64,000 nucleotides of DNA from an uncultured Clostridia bacterium (GTDB taxonomy: Bacteria > Bacillota > Clostridia > UMGS1810), in contig CAKSPF010000003.1 in assembly GCA_934481345.1 (NCBI GenBank), positions 1 through 64,000 of the forward strand, given 5' to 3'. The position numbers and the translations under genes are program-made. Below the pieces are notes generated by a model that did not search any database, had not been told where the DNA came from, and was given only the letters and a program-made list of their open reading frames with translations. Of this stretch, positions 1 to 10,089 are shown piece after piece; positions within the stretch are counted from its first letter, which is position 1; every line of letters starts with the position of its first letter.

Positions 1-3000
1 CCTTCACATCGTCAAACGGATTTTCCGATGTTTTGTTGTCATCTTTGCCGTCATTGCCTGTGTTGTCGTCTTTTCCGGTATTGTCGGCTTTTCCGTCGTT
101 ATCGTCTTTTCCATCGTTATCGGATTTATCATCATTTGCCGTCCATGCCGCATAAAGTCTGATGCTCTTTGTAACCTTCGCCGCAAAGTCATATTCAGTC
201 TTTAACGTCCTGTCGGTGTACCAGCCTGCAAAGCTGTATCCCGCTTTTGTCGGTGCGTCCGGCTCTTTCACGGTGCCGTTCTTTGTAACGGTTTGGCTTT
301 CAACCTTGCTTCCGCCGTTTGACTCAAAGCTGATGCTGTATTCCTTTTCGGCTGAATTTCCGCCGCCGTTTCCGCTGTATGTGCGTACCGTAAGCTCAAT
401 TTCAAACTCAGCCGTCTTGTAGTTGCTGTCTGTCGGCTCGAACACTGCAAGTTTTTTCATTATACCCACCGTGTTCATCATCTCTGTGCCGTCTTTCCAG
501 CTGAATGTGCCTTCAAGCACTGCGCCGTCAACTCCCGTTGCCTTTCCGCCGGAAAGTACGGATTTGGAGAGCTCGTTTCCGCTCCTTATGTCAGACGCTG
601 ACGGAGGCTCTACAGCAGGCTGTGCCTGTGCTATTGTAAACGTATTTACAAGCTCTGCCGACGGATAGTTGCTGCTGTCTGCTACCGCCGCCTTTACATA
701 ATATGTTCCGGCATTTGTCGGCTTAACGGAGGTATATACTCCGTCCGCGCTGTCGGAATAGGTAAATTCCGGTGTGCCGAAGGTTGCCTTTGCTGTCGGC
801 TCGCTTGCGGCATTGCCGTATGTCCAGCCGTCCATGACAAGCTCGGTTACGGTGTTGCTCTGCGCCTTTTTGATTTCCCAGGTGAGCCTGCCGTCCGTGC
901 CGTCTGCCCACTTGTGGTTGCCGTCAAGTATTATTTCGATTTCATAGCTTCCGGCATCCGTTTTCTCTGTGTCGCCCGTCACGGTCATGTAATTTTCCAT
1001 GCCGTCAAGAGCAACGCTCTGAGCGCTGCCGTTATAATAGAAGGTTCCGCTTACGGCAGGTTTTGCCGCAGTCTTTTTGCCTACCGAAATTGTTATCTGA
1101 ACAGTTTTTTCGTTATAGTTATCATCTGCCGCCTTGGTAACGGTAACGGTGCTGTCGCCTGCACTGAGGATTGTAACGGTGCCGTTTTCATCCACGCTCA
1201 CACTGCCGCCCTCTGCGCGGTAGCTTACCGTGCCGTTTCCGCTTCCTCCGCTTACTTCAAGTGCAAACGGAGCGTCGCCGAAGGTCTTTGTGCCGAAGTC
1301 CGCATAGCTCAGTGCGCTCTGCTCGGCTTTGTTTACCTTAACGTCAATCAGTTTTACAAGTTCAATGCCGCTGTAGTCGTAGTTTTGCGCGTCACTTGGA
1401 GTGAACACCGCCTCGTATCCGCTGTTTTTCACCGCGGGTACAATGCCGCCGTCCTTCCATGCAAAGCTTCCGTCACCCTTGCCGCCCGAGAGTATCGACT
1501 CGGAGAGCTTATCTCCGTAGGTAATCTCGCTTGCGGTCGGGAATTTAACCTCTGCCGGAACAGCCTTGTCAATGCTGCCCGTTGTTTCAAAATTCGTCTT
1601 TCTTATCGGTGCATTTGATGAATCAAATCCGAAGCAGTAATTTTTAACGCCGTCCGAAAGCTCCGCAACTACGCTGACTTTCTTTGAGCTGCCCGCGCTG
1701 TCGCTTTCAAATGCCGCCGCAGCGGTGTATTCTGCATTTTCGCCCGGCATTACACCGTCAAATTCTGCCGATTCAATCTCTGCCGAGGTATCTCCGGCAA
1801 TGTATGCCCTTGTCTTTACCGAAACGGATTTTATGCTTATTACCGCCGGTAAAATCTCAAAGTCTTTCTGCACGCTGAATTCATAGTTGCCTCTGCCCGT
1901 AACGGTAACTTTTGCGCCGTCATAGGCATTTATGTTGCCCGAGTATTCAACGCCGTAGTCCCTGCCCTCTTCAAGCTTTCTGCCGTCAACGGTTACTGTT
2001 GCCGTCGGCTTTTTCTCATCTCCGCCGTAGGTGTATGACGTTTCGGAAAGCGTCAATTCCGGTACTTTCCTGCTCACCGATACCGTGTATTTCAGCTTTC
2101 TCTCACCCGTGAAGTTGCCGCGGCCGGTTACGGTTATCTCTTTCTCGCCCGCATTTACCGCGTCTGTCGGGTACGTTAACGTGTAGTCGTTGTTCTCTTT
2201 CAGATCCGTTGTGCCGAGTTTTACCGTAACTGACGGTTTCTTTTCAGTACCGTCATAGTCAAATATGCTGTCATGGATAAAGTCGAGCTTACTGTCGGCT
2301 TCGTTGCCCAAATCTCTCGGTTTGATTGTATAATCTGCCGTACCGCTGTAAACGGTATCCATAGTTTCGCATACGACCGTTACTTTGTATTCGCCTGCTT
2401 CTGCCGGAACTTCGGCAAGAACTGTGCCGTCTTTTGCCGCATATGCCACGCTTGTTTTCAGCGTGCCTGCGGGTTCGTTATATTCAGGTGTGCCTGCACT
2501 ATCGCCATATGCAAAGTCATTCATCGCAACGCTGAGTGTTTGCGGATTCTTTTCAGCCACCCTCAGCGGAATTTCGGTATGTATGTCTGCATAGTGCTTA
2601 TCATTGGCCTGAATAACAATTGTGCAGAAAGAAAGTCCCGTATAATCTCTGTTAAGCTCCGCAAGTTCGACATGCAGCGTACCTTTCGCAGTGCCTTCCG
2701 TAACCTTTATCTTAAAATCGCATGTATTTTCGTCATAATCAACAAACGGCTGACCTTCGCCTTTTTTGACCTTGACCGTAAGATTATCGACTTTAAGGGT
2801 GTCGGTATCAATTCTTGTTCCCTGTGTGAAATCAATATCATACGAAACAGCATCGGTGTTATTGTAAACATCATAGTCAGATCCGCCCATGCTTTCAGTG
2901 GTTGTTTTCTGCACTATCTCCACCGTTATATTCTCAGAGCCGCCTGCCGTGTTGGCTGTTTCTCCTACAGTGGCCTTTAATGTATACTCGCCGATCTCGG

Positions 3001-6000
3001 AATACCTTTCGGGTTTAGCGCCTATCCATTCAAATTTTATGGGCTCACCGTTCTCCGAGCCTGTTACTTCAAAGTCGGAGTCCTTCGGAGCAAATACTTC
3101 ATTTCCGTACATATATTTTGTCTGATAGCTTTTGTTTGTAATTACAACCGTTCGTTTCGCAATAACGCAAGTCAATTTCACGGGTTCTGATTCATAATGG
3201 TTATTATCGCCCGTTGCCTTGTAGTATACATCATAGCTGTCTGCGTTTGCCGCCTTCGGGATTTCGTCTTTCCATTCTCCGTCCTCGCCGAGTCTGTACT
3301 GCATCTTTCCGAGTGCGGTTGAGCCTGCCGTAATAAGCTCCATTTCCCTGCCGCCGTCATATACCAGATTGTCGGCTTTAGCGGGAACCGCCGTTATTTT
3401 ATCATTCGGGAAGGCTGCCTTGTTTACCTTGATTGTTGCCTTGCCGGTAACGGACGCATACATATATGCGTTATCGCCTGTCGGGGTGAATATCCACTCT
3501 GCCTCATAGTCGCCTGCATCGGGAGTTGTATCGGGAGCAGTCCATGCAAACGTACCCTCAACATCAGTTCCGCCGTATTGCAGATTACCGGAAAGAGTAA
3601 TTTTGCTTATTTTATCACCGTAAGTAATTGTGCCGTTATCACTAAGCGTCGGATTGCCTGCAGGCACATATTTTTCCGCAATGTGAAGTGTGTGCTGTTT
3701 GCTTGTGCGTGTGTAACCGTCCTTGGTTACCTCCGCCCAAATCTTATAAGTGGCGGGCGCTAAAGTCATAGCCTTGATTGTATAGGTGAAGATTTCTTCT
3801 TCGCCGTCAGCCTTCAGCACGGTTGTATCGGTTTCGCCTTCCTTCTGAAGGCAGAAAGAGCCTTTTCCGCCGGTGTAGCCGGTAACCCCGGCTGTAAAGC
3901 TAAACGCAAGCTCCTCGGAAACAATAACTGTGGTTACGTCTGCCAAATCGTTGCCGCCGAGCTTTAACTGAGGACTGCTATATATGGGAAGCTGTGCTAT
4001 GATGACATTGTTCATTGACTGCATGCTTCCGGCAGAGCTGCCGTCATACCACTTGTGTGCGTTGCCTTCGGATACTTTGTAGCCGTACATGCCGCTCGGC
4101 AAAATGCTGTTCCAGGTTGCACCGTCCGCAACAGTCAGTTTATCTATTTTAATCAACGGAATACCGGTGGTCAGCCTTGCCGAGCCGCCGCGGAAGGTGA
4201 GGCTTTTTATCGCACCGCTGTTGTTAAATGCCGCTTTTGCTTCATCTATAAAGATAATCTCATTTACGGTTTTTCCGTTCATCTTAAATGTTCCGCTTTC
4301 TTTCGAAACGGTGTAGCTGCCGTCCGCATCGGCAAAAAGCGTAATTGTATACAAGCTGTCTATTGCGTCAATAGCTTTCTGCAAATCCGTGTAGCCGCGG
4401 TTTACGCCGGTGTTTTGAGTGCTTATGACAGCAGTAAGATTTGTGCCGCAATAGTCACATTTGCCGTTCAAATCGCTGTCTATGTGGTTTTCGCACTTTA
4501 CTGCCCTTACATTGTCTATAGTCTTGTTTCCGTTCGGACTAAGCTTATCCGTATAGGATACAAAGGTATTATCTTCCTTTTGGAACGCATATCCCGGTGC
4601 AAGCAGGCTGCCGAGCGGAAGGTCTGTTTCTGAAAAATTATTCCAGATGATTTTCCCGTAGCTTCCGCCGCTGAGTACAACGCTTTGTACGTTGTCTGTT
4701 TTCCAATCATTAAGCCAGAAGCTGTTAATATGAACCGTGTCGGATATACCGGTTACCGTTGAGTTTTCATATACCGACAATGAATCGATCATACTGCCTG
4801 TATAGCCGCTCAAATCGAGTTCGCCGCTGTTCCAGACCGTAATAGCTGCTCCGATCTCGCCTTTGCCTTTGATTATCAGCTTGCCGCCTCTTCCCATGTC
4901 ATTATAACCGGTTCCGCCGACATCAAACGCATAGTATCCGTTTTGGATTACATTATGTCCGTTTAAATCCAGCGTAACCGTTTTGTTGTTGTCAATAATG
5001 CTCGCATAAACATTAAGCGACGTATTAATCAGCAGCGTAACGGTTGCACCGTCTTCTGCCTTATTAATTGCGGTTGCAAGGTATGTGCCGTAGGTAACCG
5101 TGCCGCTTGCTGTTTCCGTCTTAACTGTCATCTGCATATTGCAGGTATTGCATTTGTATGTTGTTTCATCTACATCTGTGTGCAGGCAGGGAGTACCGCA
5201 GGTTTTGCACATGCCGTACATATAGCCCTTTGAATGGTCGCATACAAAACCGCAGTATTTGCACTTGCCGTTTTCAAATTCCGTATGAGTACAACGGACA
5301 ACTTTCAAATCGAAAAAGCCGATTTCAGCGGAGCTTTCAAACTCCGTATTATTGCTGATAAGCTCTCCGGTTTCTGCGTTTGCAAACACATATCCTTCGG
5401 CAAGCAGCTTTTCGCCCGAGGTCTTTATACCGCTTGAAATAACCGTGCCGTAAGTACCTTTGGAAAGTGCAAGATTTACATATTTATAAAGATACAGGCT
5501 GTTTATCTTTGCATTATCCGTATCCACTGTAAGCGGACGCTCCGAAGTGCTGTTGTCGCAGATTGCAATATCTAAAATAAAACTGTTTGCCTTGAAGCTG
5601 TCAGACACAACAAGCTGTGCGTCATTAAATACGGAAATCTGCAAAATAATCATGCCGTAAGTTTCCGATTTGAGCGTCATTTTACCGCCCTTTAAGTCAA
5701 TTCTTTCGTCGACGTCGTCTTTTACCTGCTTACCGTTTAAGTCAAAGATAAAGTCACCGCCGGAAATTTCAGCATTTTTTCCGCTTAAAGTAATATCATT
5801 AATCAGCTTAACGGTACAGCCGGTATTTTCCGGTTTCTGCGCCGCTTCAAAGGCAGAATAAATGTCACGGTAAAGCGAAGTGTTTTCACCGAGAGTCAGC
5901 ATTACGTTAAACTGTATACCGCAGTTGGAGCAAACTCCGTTTTCGCCAACGTTTTCGTGCGCACATTCCGCACCGCAGTCGTCGCATTTGCCGTCCGTGT

Positions 6001-9000
6001 AGTTTTTGTGGCTGCATACCGTCACGTTAAATTTCTTTGTGCTGTCGCTTACCAGGCATCCGAGATGGTGAACACTTAAGTACACTGTGTATTCGCCGTC
6101 TGCACTCGGCAAAGTCTTTTCTGCCGCAACATCCGGGCTGTACAGTTTTTCAAAGCTGATTGCCGGAGTGCCCGACATGCTTGACGGAACAACCGAAACC
6201 GAATACTCGGCAGGATTCAAGTCGCTGATTGCCACCTCGCCGCTCTCCAGCTCAACGGTTGCCTTTACATATACCTTCTGTCCGGTATAAATCACGCTTG
6301 AATCCGTTGTGCCGTTCGGATCGGTTGTTACTATTATATTTTTAATCTCATACGGCGCTTTTCTTACCGTAACATTATTCACCGACATTGAGTAATACTG
6401 AGTTACCCAGCCGTCAGTGCCTTTCATTCCGTAGCCTGCGGCGCAGTATCCCAGTACGCCGTCGCCGTCACCGTTTTGTTTTTCAAGCGTACCGTAAGTA
6501 CCGCCGTACAGACAGAGTATTGCATTCTGTTCGGCATAAAGCGAGGTGATTGTTCCCTCTCCTTTGATTGTTACCGCCGCTTCATCTCCGATAATCAGCT
6601 TATGGCCGTTCGGTTCATTATAACCGCGCGTTGTAAAGCTGATACCCTTGCCGTTTAAATCAACGGTAACGGGTGTTTTCCAGCTCCAGTTATTATTTAT
6701 AATAATATCTCTCTGAGGCTGAATGGAGGTTGAATACTGACCGCAGAGTACGATTGTATCGCCGCCCTTTGCCGAATCAATTGCCTTCTGAAAATCGGAA
6801 TAGTAAACCGTGTTTCCGTCTGCCGTTATGTAAGCCACAGCCTCAAGTCCGCAGTCGCAGGCATAGTATTTATCAGTTCCGTAATTATAATACTTCTCTT
6901 TGAAGATATGCTCCGTATGCGGCTTTATCACGATAGGTTCGGTTAATCCCGAAAACGAAGCCAAATGTCCGTAATCCGTCAGATATTCGTTACCGTCGGC
7001 GTCATTTTTGAAGAACGCATAGCCGTCCGCCATGATGCTGAAGATTCCGGGGGCATATACCGAGCCTGTTTCTTTGACGTCCAATTCATAAAAACCGCCG
7101 CCCGCAAGAGAAATCCTGCCGTTGTGCTGAAAGGCGATTGTGAAATGCTCGCTCTGCGTTTTGCCGTATGTACCGCCGATAACCGTAACATCGGTCGCGC
7201 CGTCCACGGTAATATTTTTGGTAAGCGCCACGCCGTCAGCCGTGGTGAGCTTAAAAGTACCGCCGTTTTCGATCAGCCATTCGCTGTCCAAATCCGTAAG
7301 AAGCTTAACGGTGACATCGGTATTTCCGGCTGTGTTAAGCTCATTTACCTTTTGCAATGCCGCAGCGGTGTTTTGAGCAAACTCGGATTTTTCCGTTTCG
7401 CCGTCTTGCCATGTGAGCTTTACCGTCATGTACTGCTCGCCGCAGTCTGTGCACTTGCCGTCCTCCGTAAAGCCTTTTGAGTGGTCGCACCTGTATCCGC
7501 AGGCACATTCGCCGGTTTCAGCGTCGCGTTGGTGTTCGTGTGCTACGATTTTAACATTATCAAGCGAAGCTTTGTATCCGTTCACAACCGTTCCGTCAGA
7601 GTATGCAAATGCGTAACCTTTTGCCAAAAGCTCATTTGCCGTCATTTTACCGTTAAGATTTTCAGTCAGTTTAATGCTCCAAAATGTACCCTTGTTCAGA
7701 TTCATTGACGGCTGCGGTATTTGCTGAACAACCAGAGTTTCTACTATTACGTTGTCGCTTAATATATTCAGCGCACCGCCGACAACTCCGTCAAGCATTG
7801 TTCCGCTTTGCACGACATTTACCCTTCCCGATCCGGTAAGCGCCAGTGTGTTGCCGGATCTGACGGTGACATTTGTTTCTATATTGTAACCGTTCAGGTC
7901 AATTGTCATGTTTTTTTCAATAACGCAGCTATCACTGATGTTTTTAAGAATTGTGACAGTATCGTTTTTATTTGCGGCATCAATCGCGTCTTTAATTTTG
8001 ACGTAATACTTGCTGCCGCTTTTTGCCGCTAATGCCATGCCGCAGTACAGGCATTTGTTGTCCGCGTCAATGCCTGTGTGCTCGCACTTTACCACAGCAA
8101 GCTTTAAAGATTTGCTTACATCATTATTCTGTGCTTGCTCAAGCGTAACCCATGAGCTGAACAGGTCATAGCCCGAATACAGGCGGTATGCATACCCTTC
8201 GCTGCTCGGAATAAATGAGGACAGTTTAATGTTATTATAGAGTTCCCACTTTCCGGCATAAATGTTGCCGCCGCGCAGCTCTACCTTTCCGCCGTAAACA
8301 ATGAGCTGCGAAAGAGCGGTATTCACATTATCCGGCGCAAAAATCACCGTACCGCCGTCACGCACTGTTAATCCTACTGTGCCGTTTCCGCCGCCGTTGT
8401 CTATAACAGTCAGCTTACCTGTTTTTTGATAACCGCCCACATTGATGGAATATCCGTCCAGGCTGTGACCGTTGAGATTGAGAGTAATACCCTTGTCTGA
8501 AGCTTTTACATAAATTCCGTCCGGCAAAGGCAGCTGCGGTTTCTTCGCAACAACCGTAACCGTGCTGCCGTCCGGAGCGTTTTCGACAGCGCTTTTTATA
8601 TCATAATAGGAGTTGCCCACCGAATCCGTTGCAATAAGCGGATTTATCGTAAGAGTTGCCTTCGCGTTAATTAAATTATCACTCGACGGATGCACAAAAA
8701 TTGTGTATGTGCCGGACGCGTCATCAGTAGTCGTAACGGTTAATTTCCACTCGTTTGACGTCTCCGATTCGGTAATCGTTCCGCTGACCGTTTCGTCATT
8801 TGCATTTTTTTGCACATCTACATCCAGAGTATCGGTACCGTCATAGGTTACAGTAAATTCCGCCGAGCCGCCCGCATTGACAGATGCACTGTCGGGCGTC
8901 ACGGTAAGCGTTACGGGAGCGGGGCTCGGTGTTGAGCCGCCCTCCTGCTGATTGCTGATTTTTTTGGCAGTCACTTCATTTACTGTATATGTATCGCCGG

Positions 9001-9592
9001 AAAACACCGCTTTATCCGATGTTTTGCCGTCAGCCTCGGCAGAGCCGTAGATACTGTCTTCGCATGTGCCTTTTATGGCATCTGCCAGTTCAACTGCCTT
9101 TTCCGTACCGGAAATTGAAAGCGGTTCGGTGCTGTCAAGCTGAACGGGCACATCTCCGCTGTGCATTACACCGACCTTAGCGCCGCTTACCGAAACCGAA
9201 GAACCGTCGTTAACGAGCAGACGGCCGTTAATAGCCGCGTCGGCGCCGGAGGGCGCAGTCATTGTGAAGCTCTTGTCAGTAACCACGTCGCCGACAATTG
9301 TGCCGTTTATAAGCGTCAGGTCTGCAAACGCCTCAACCTTGCCGCTGATGCTAAAGCCCTGCATATCAATTGTTGTCGATGCGTAGACTGTTATGTCTTC
9401 CGTGACATTGCCGAGCAATGTAATCTCTGCATTTTCTTCCATTTCGTCCAATGCGCTCTGAAGTGTAGCATACAGAGTGTCATTCATTTCGGCAATACCG
9501 TTTTCTCCGCCGTCTTCGGCAAATACCGATGCCGGCAGCATAGAAACGCAGAGTAAAAGCGCCATAAACAGGCTCAAAACTCTTTTGCTCAT
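1..9592 (-). CDS. Giant secreted SLH surface protein (3' end outside window)
   Basis: One open frame of at least 3197 codons runs from ATG 9592 through the left edge; I checked the frame at several points and found no stop. The start has GGGAGG 11 nt upstream; an in-frame ATG at 9679 behind GGGGAG would add 29 residues before the signal peptide and is less likely. Residues 1-26 form a Sec signal peptide ending in SVFAE. About residues 40-1900 hold eight blocks of 200-300 residues, each with an amphipathic IKxAIDxA-like segment, a DLNG-type strand pair typical of right-handed beta-helices, and often a Cys/His motif of the form H-x(n)-GKCxxCG. About 1950-3070 resemble MBG/YDG Ig-like repeats. 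About 3075-3145 is an InlB-type repeat (GYSFAGWYTD), then a DNDGK-rich linker and FDDVK, the usual opening of an SLH domain. Likely anchored to wall polymer; ligand unknown. Confidence 0.9.
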   Translation of the reverse strand, partial: MSKRVLSLFMALLLCVSMLPASVFAEDGGENGIAEMNDTLYATLQSALDEMEENAEITLLGNVTEDITVYASTTIDMQGFSISGKVEAFADLTLINGTIVGDVVTDKSFTMTAPSGADAAINGRLLVNDGSSVSVSGAKVGVMHSGDVPVQLDSTEPLSISGTEKAVELADAIKGTCEDSIYGSAEADGKTSDKAVFSGDTYTVNEVTAKKISNQQEGGSTPSPAPVTLTVTPDSASVNAGGSAEFTVTYDGTDTLDVDVQKNANDETVSGTITESETSNEWKLTVTTTDDASGTYTIFVHPSSDNLINAKATLTINPLIATDSVGNSYYDIKSAVENAPDGSTVTVVAKKPQLPLPDGIYVKASDKGITLNLNGHSLDGYSINVGGYQKTGKLTVIDNGGGNGTVGLTVRDGGTVIFAPDNVNTALSQLIVYGGKVELRGGNIYAGKWELYNNIKLSSFIPSSEGYAYRLYSGYDLFSSWVTLEQAQNNDVSKSLKLAVVKCEHTGIDADNKCLYCGMALAAKSGSKYYVKIKDAIDAANKNDTVTILKNISDSCVIEKNMTIDLNGYNIETNVTVRSGNTLALTGSGRVNVVQSGTMLDGVVGGALNILSDNVIVETLVVQQIPQPSMNLNKGTFWSIKLTENLNGKMTANELLAKGYAFAYSDGTVVNGYKASLDNVKIVAHEHQRDAETGECACGYRCDHSKGFTEDGKCTDCGEQYMTVKLTWQDGETEKSEFAQNTAAALQKVNELNTAGNTDVTVKLLTDLDSEWLIENGGTFKLTTADGVALTKNITVDGATDVTVIGGTYGKTQSEHFTIAFQHNGRISLAGGGFYELDVKETGSVYAPGIFSIMADGYAFFKNDADGNEYLTDYGHLASFSGLTEPIVIKPHTEHIFKEKYYNYGTDKYYACDCGLEAVAYITADGNTVYYSDFQKAIDSAKGGDTIVLCGQYSTSIQPQRDIIINNNWSWKTPVTVDLNGKGISFTTRGYNEPNGHKLIIGDEAAVTIKGEGTITSLYAEQNAILCLYGGTYGTLEKQNGDGDGVLGYCAAGYGMKGTDGWVTQYYSMSVNNVTVRKAPYEIKNIIVTTDPNGTTDSSVIYTGQKVYVKATVELESGEVAISDLNPAEYSVSVVPSSMSGTPAISFEKLYSPDVAAEKTLPSADGEYTVYLSVHHLGCLVSDSTKKFNVTVCSHKNYTDGKCDDCGAECAHENVGENGVCSNCGIQFNVMLTLGENTSLYRDIYSAFEAAQKPENTGCTVKLINDITLSGKNAEISGGDFIFDLNGKQVKDDVDERIDLKGGKMTLKSETYGMIILQISVFNDAQLVVSDSFKANSFILDIAICDNSTSERPLTVDTDNAKINSLYLYKYVNLALSKGTYGTVISSGIKTSGEKLLAEGYVFANAETGELISNNTEFESSAEIGFFDLKVVRCTHTEFENGKCKYCGFVCDHSKGYMYGMCKTCGTPCLHTDVDETTYKCNTCNMQMTVKTETASGTVTYGTYLATAINKAEDGATVTLLINTSLNVYASIIDNNKTVTLDLNGHNVIQNGYYAFDVGGTGYNDMGRGGKLIIKGKGEIGAAITVWNSGELDLSGYTGSMIDSLSVYENSTVTGISDTVHINSFWLNDWKTDNVQSVVLSGGSYGKIIWNNFSETDLPLGSLLAPGYAFQKEDNTFVSYTDKLSPNGNKTIDNVRAVKCENHIDSDLNGKCDYCGTNLTAVISTQNTGVNRGYTDLQKAIDAIDSLYTITLFADADGSYTVSKESGTFKMNGKTVNEIIFIDEAKAAFNNSGAIKSLTFRGGSARLTTGIPLIKIDKLTVADGATWNSILPSGMYGYKVSEGNAHKWYDGSSAGSMQSMNNVIIAQLPIYSSPQLKLGGNDLADVTTVIVSEELAFSFTAGVTGYTGGKGSFCLQKEGETDTTVLKADGEEEIFTYTIKAMTLAPATYKIWAEVTKDGYTRTSKQHTLHIAEKYVPAGNPTLSDNGTITYGDKISKITLSGNLQYGGTDVEGTFAWTAPDTTPDAGDYEAEWIFTPTGDNAYMYASVTGKATIKVNKAAFPNDKITAVPAKADNLVYDGGREMELITAGSTALGKMQYRLGEDGEWKDEIPKAANADSYDVYYKATGDNNHYESEPVKLTCVIAKRTVVITNKSYQTKYMYGNEVFAPKDSDFEVTGSENGEPIKFEWIGAKPERYSEIGEYTLKATVGETANTAGGSENITVEIVQKTTTESMGGSDYDVYNNTDAVSYDIDFTQGTRIDTDTLKVDNLTVKVKKGEGQPFVDYDENTCDFKIKVTEGTAKGTLHVELAELNRDYTGLSFCTIVIQANDKHYADIHTEIPLRVAEKNPQTLSVAMNDFAYGDSAGTPEYNEPAGTLKTSVAYAAKDGTVLAEVPAEAGEYKVTVVCETMDTVYSGTADYTIKPRDLGNEADSKLDFIHDSIFDYDGTEKKPSVTVKLGTTDLKENNDYTLTYPTDAVNAGEKEITVTGRGNFTGERKLKYTVSVSRKVPELTLSETSYTYGGDEKKPTATVTVDGRKLEEGRDYGVEYSGNINAYDGAKVTVTGRGNYEFSVQKDFEILPAVISIKSVSVKTRAYIAGDTSAEIESAEFDGVMPGENAEYTAAAAFESDSAGSSKKVSVVAELSDGVKNYCFGFDSSNAPIRKTNFETTGSIDKAVPAEVKFPTASEITYGDKLSESILSGGKGDGSFAWKDGGIVPAVKNSGYEAVFTPSDAQNYDYSGIELVKLIDVKVNKAEQSALSYADFGTKTFGDAPFALEVSGGSGNGTVSYRAEGGSVSVDENGTVTILSAGDSTVTVTKAADDNYNEKTVQITISVGKKTAAKPAVSGTFYYNGSAQSVALDGMENYMTVTGDTEKTDAGSYEIEIILDGNHKWADGTDGRLTWEIKKAQSNTVTELVMDGWTYGNAASEPTAKATFGTPEFTYSDSADGVYTSVKPTNAGTYYVKAAVADSSNYPSAELVNTFTIAQAQPAVEPPSASDIRSGNELSKSVLSGGKATGVDGAVLEGTFSWKDGTEMMNTVGIMKKLAVFEPTDSNYKTAEFEIELTVRTYSGNGGGNSAEKEYSISFESNGGSKVESQTVTKNGTVKEPDAPTKAGYSFAGWYTDRTLKTEYDFAAKVTKSIRLYAAWTANDDKSDNDGKDDNDGKADNTGKDDNTGNDGKDDNKTSENPFDDVK

Positions 9593-9900
9593 AGTGTGTT
9601 TTTCCTCCCGAAAAAATTTATTTGTATCGCAATGAATTTTATTTGCCGAACTGCGATTTCCGGCTTTTTGCTCTTTCATAGGCAACACGCTCCCCGAATA
9701 TATTTAGTGCCAGACTCTGTTTTATAAAAACACAAGAAAGTACACCTTACATATTATTTTATAAAATGTAAAGTGTACCTTTGATATTCTTATTATCTTT
9801 TTGAAATAAGACAGACTTATACCGTATGTATGCAATATATGTGTGTAAAGATTTTGCACCATGCAGCATAATCTGTCAAGCCCTTTCTCAAAGATTTCCG
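9593..9900 (-). other. Long 5' leader of the giant surface gene
   Basis: About 308 nt separate the predicted start of transcription from ATG 9592. It holds an imperfect inverted repeat (9740-9752 with 9766-9778, 12 of 13 pairs, 13-nt loop) followed on the minus strand by a T-rich stretch, and a weak second promoter (TTGACA at 9874-9879, 17 bp, CAAAAT at 9851-9856). No known riboswitch was recognised. Confidence 0.4.
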
Positions 9901-9906
9901 AATATA

Positions 9907-9951
9907 ATTATATCACATATTCCGGGCTTTGTCATCATACTAAAGTATGAT
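9907..9951 (-). promoter_or_regulatory. Promoter plus palindromic operator of the giant surface gene
   Basis: Minus-strand -35 ATGACA (9930-9935), 17-bp spacer, perfect -10 TATAAT (9907-9912). A perfect inverted repeat ATCATAC-TAAA-GTATGAT (9934-9951) abuts and overlaps the -35. The same arrangement precedes the LAL regulator gene at 26987-27031. Confidence 0.8.
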
Positions 9952-10025
9952 TTTTTTAAAATTTTGTGTTATGTACAATTATAATTTTTGTATGTTAAGC
10001 AAAGCCGATACTTCGGCATTTGCAA

Positions 10026-10085
10026 TTGCTTTCCTGCCCGTTTTGTGGTACAATAACCTCAACAAATCTATAAAAAATGAGGTGT
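10026..10085 (+). promoter_or_regulatory. Promoter of the methyltransferase remnant
   Basis: TTGCTT (10026-10031), 17-bp spacer, TACAAT (10049-10054), and a GAGGTG ribosome site 5 nt before ATG 10090. The expression signals look intact although the gene is not. Confidence 0.6.
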
Positions 10086-10089
10086 TACT

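Noticed and set aside
914..4633. Long plus-strand frames opposite the giant gene, for example 914-1618, 2273-2980 and 4055-4633
   Set aside because: They are antisense shadows: no ribosome sites, Cys- and Val-rich nonsense composition, and the minus-strand frame is continuous and domain-bearing.
9593..9679. 29-residue N-terminal extension of the giant protein from ATG 9679
   Set aside because: The frame is open and GGGGAG lies upstream, but ATG 9592 has the better GGGAGG site and gives a normal signal peptide at once.
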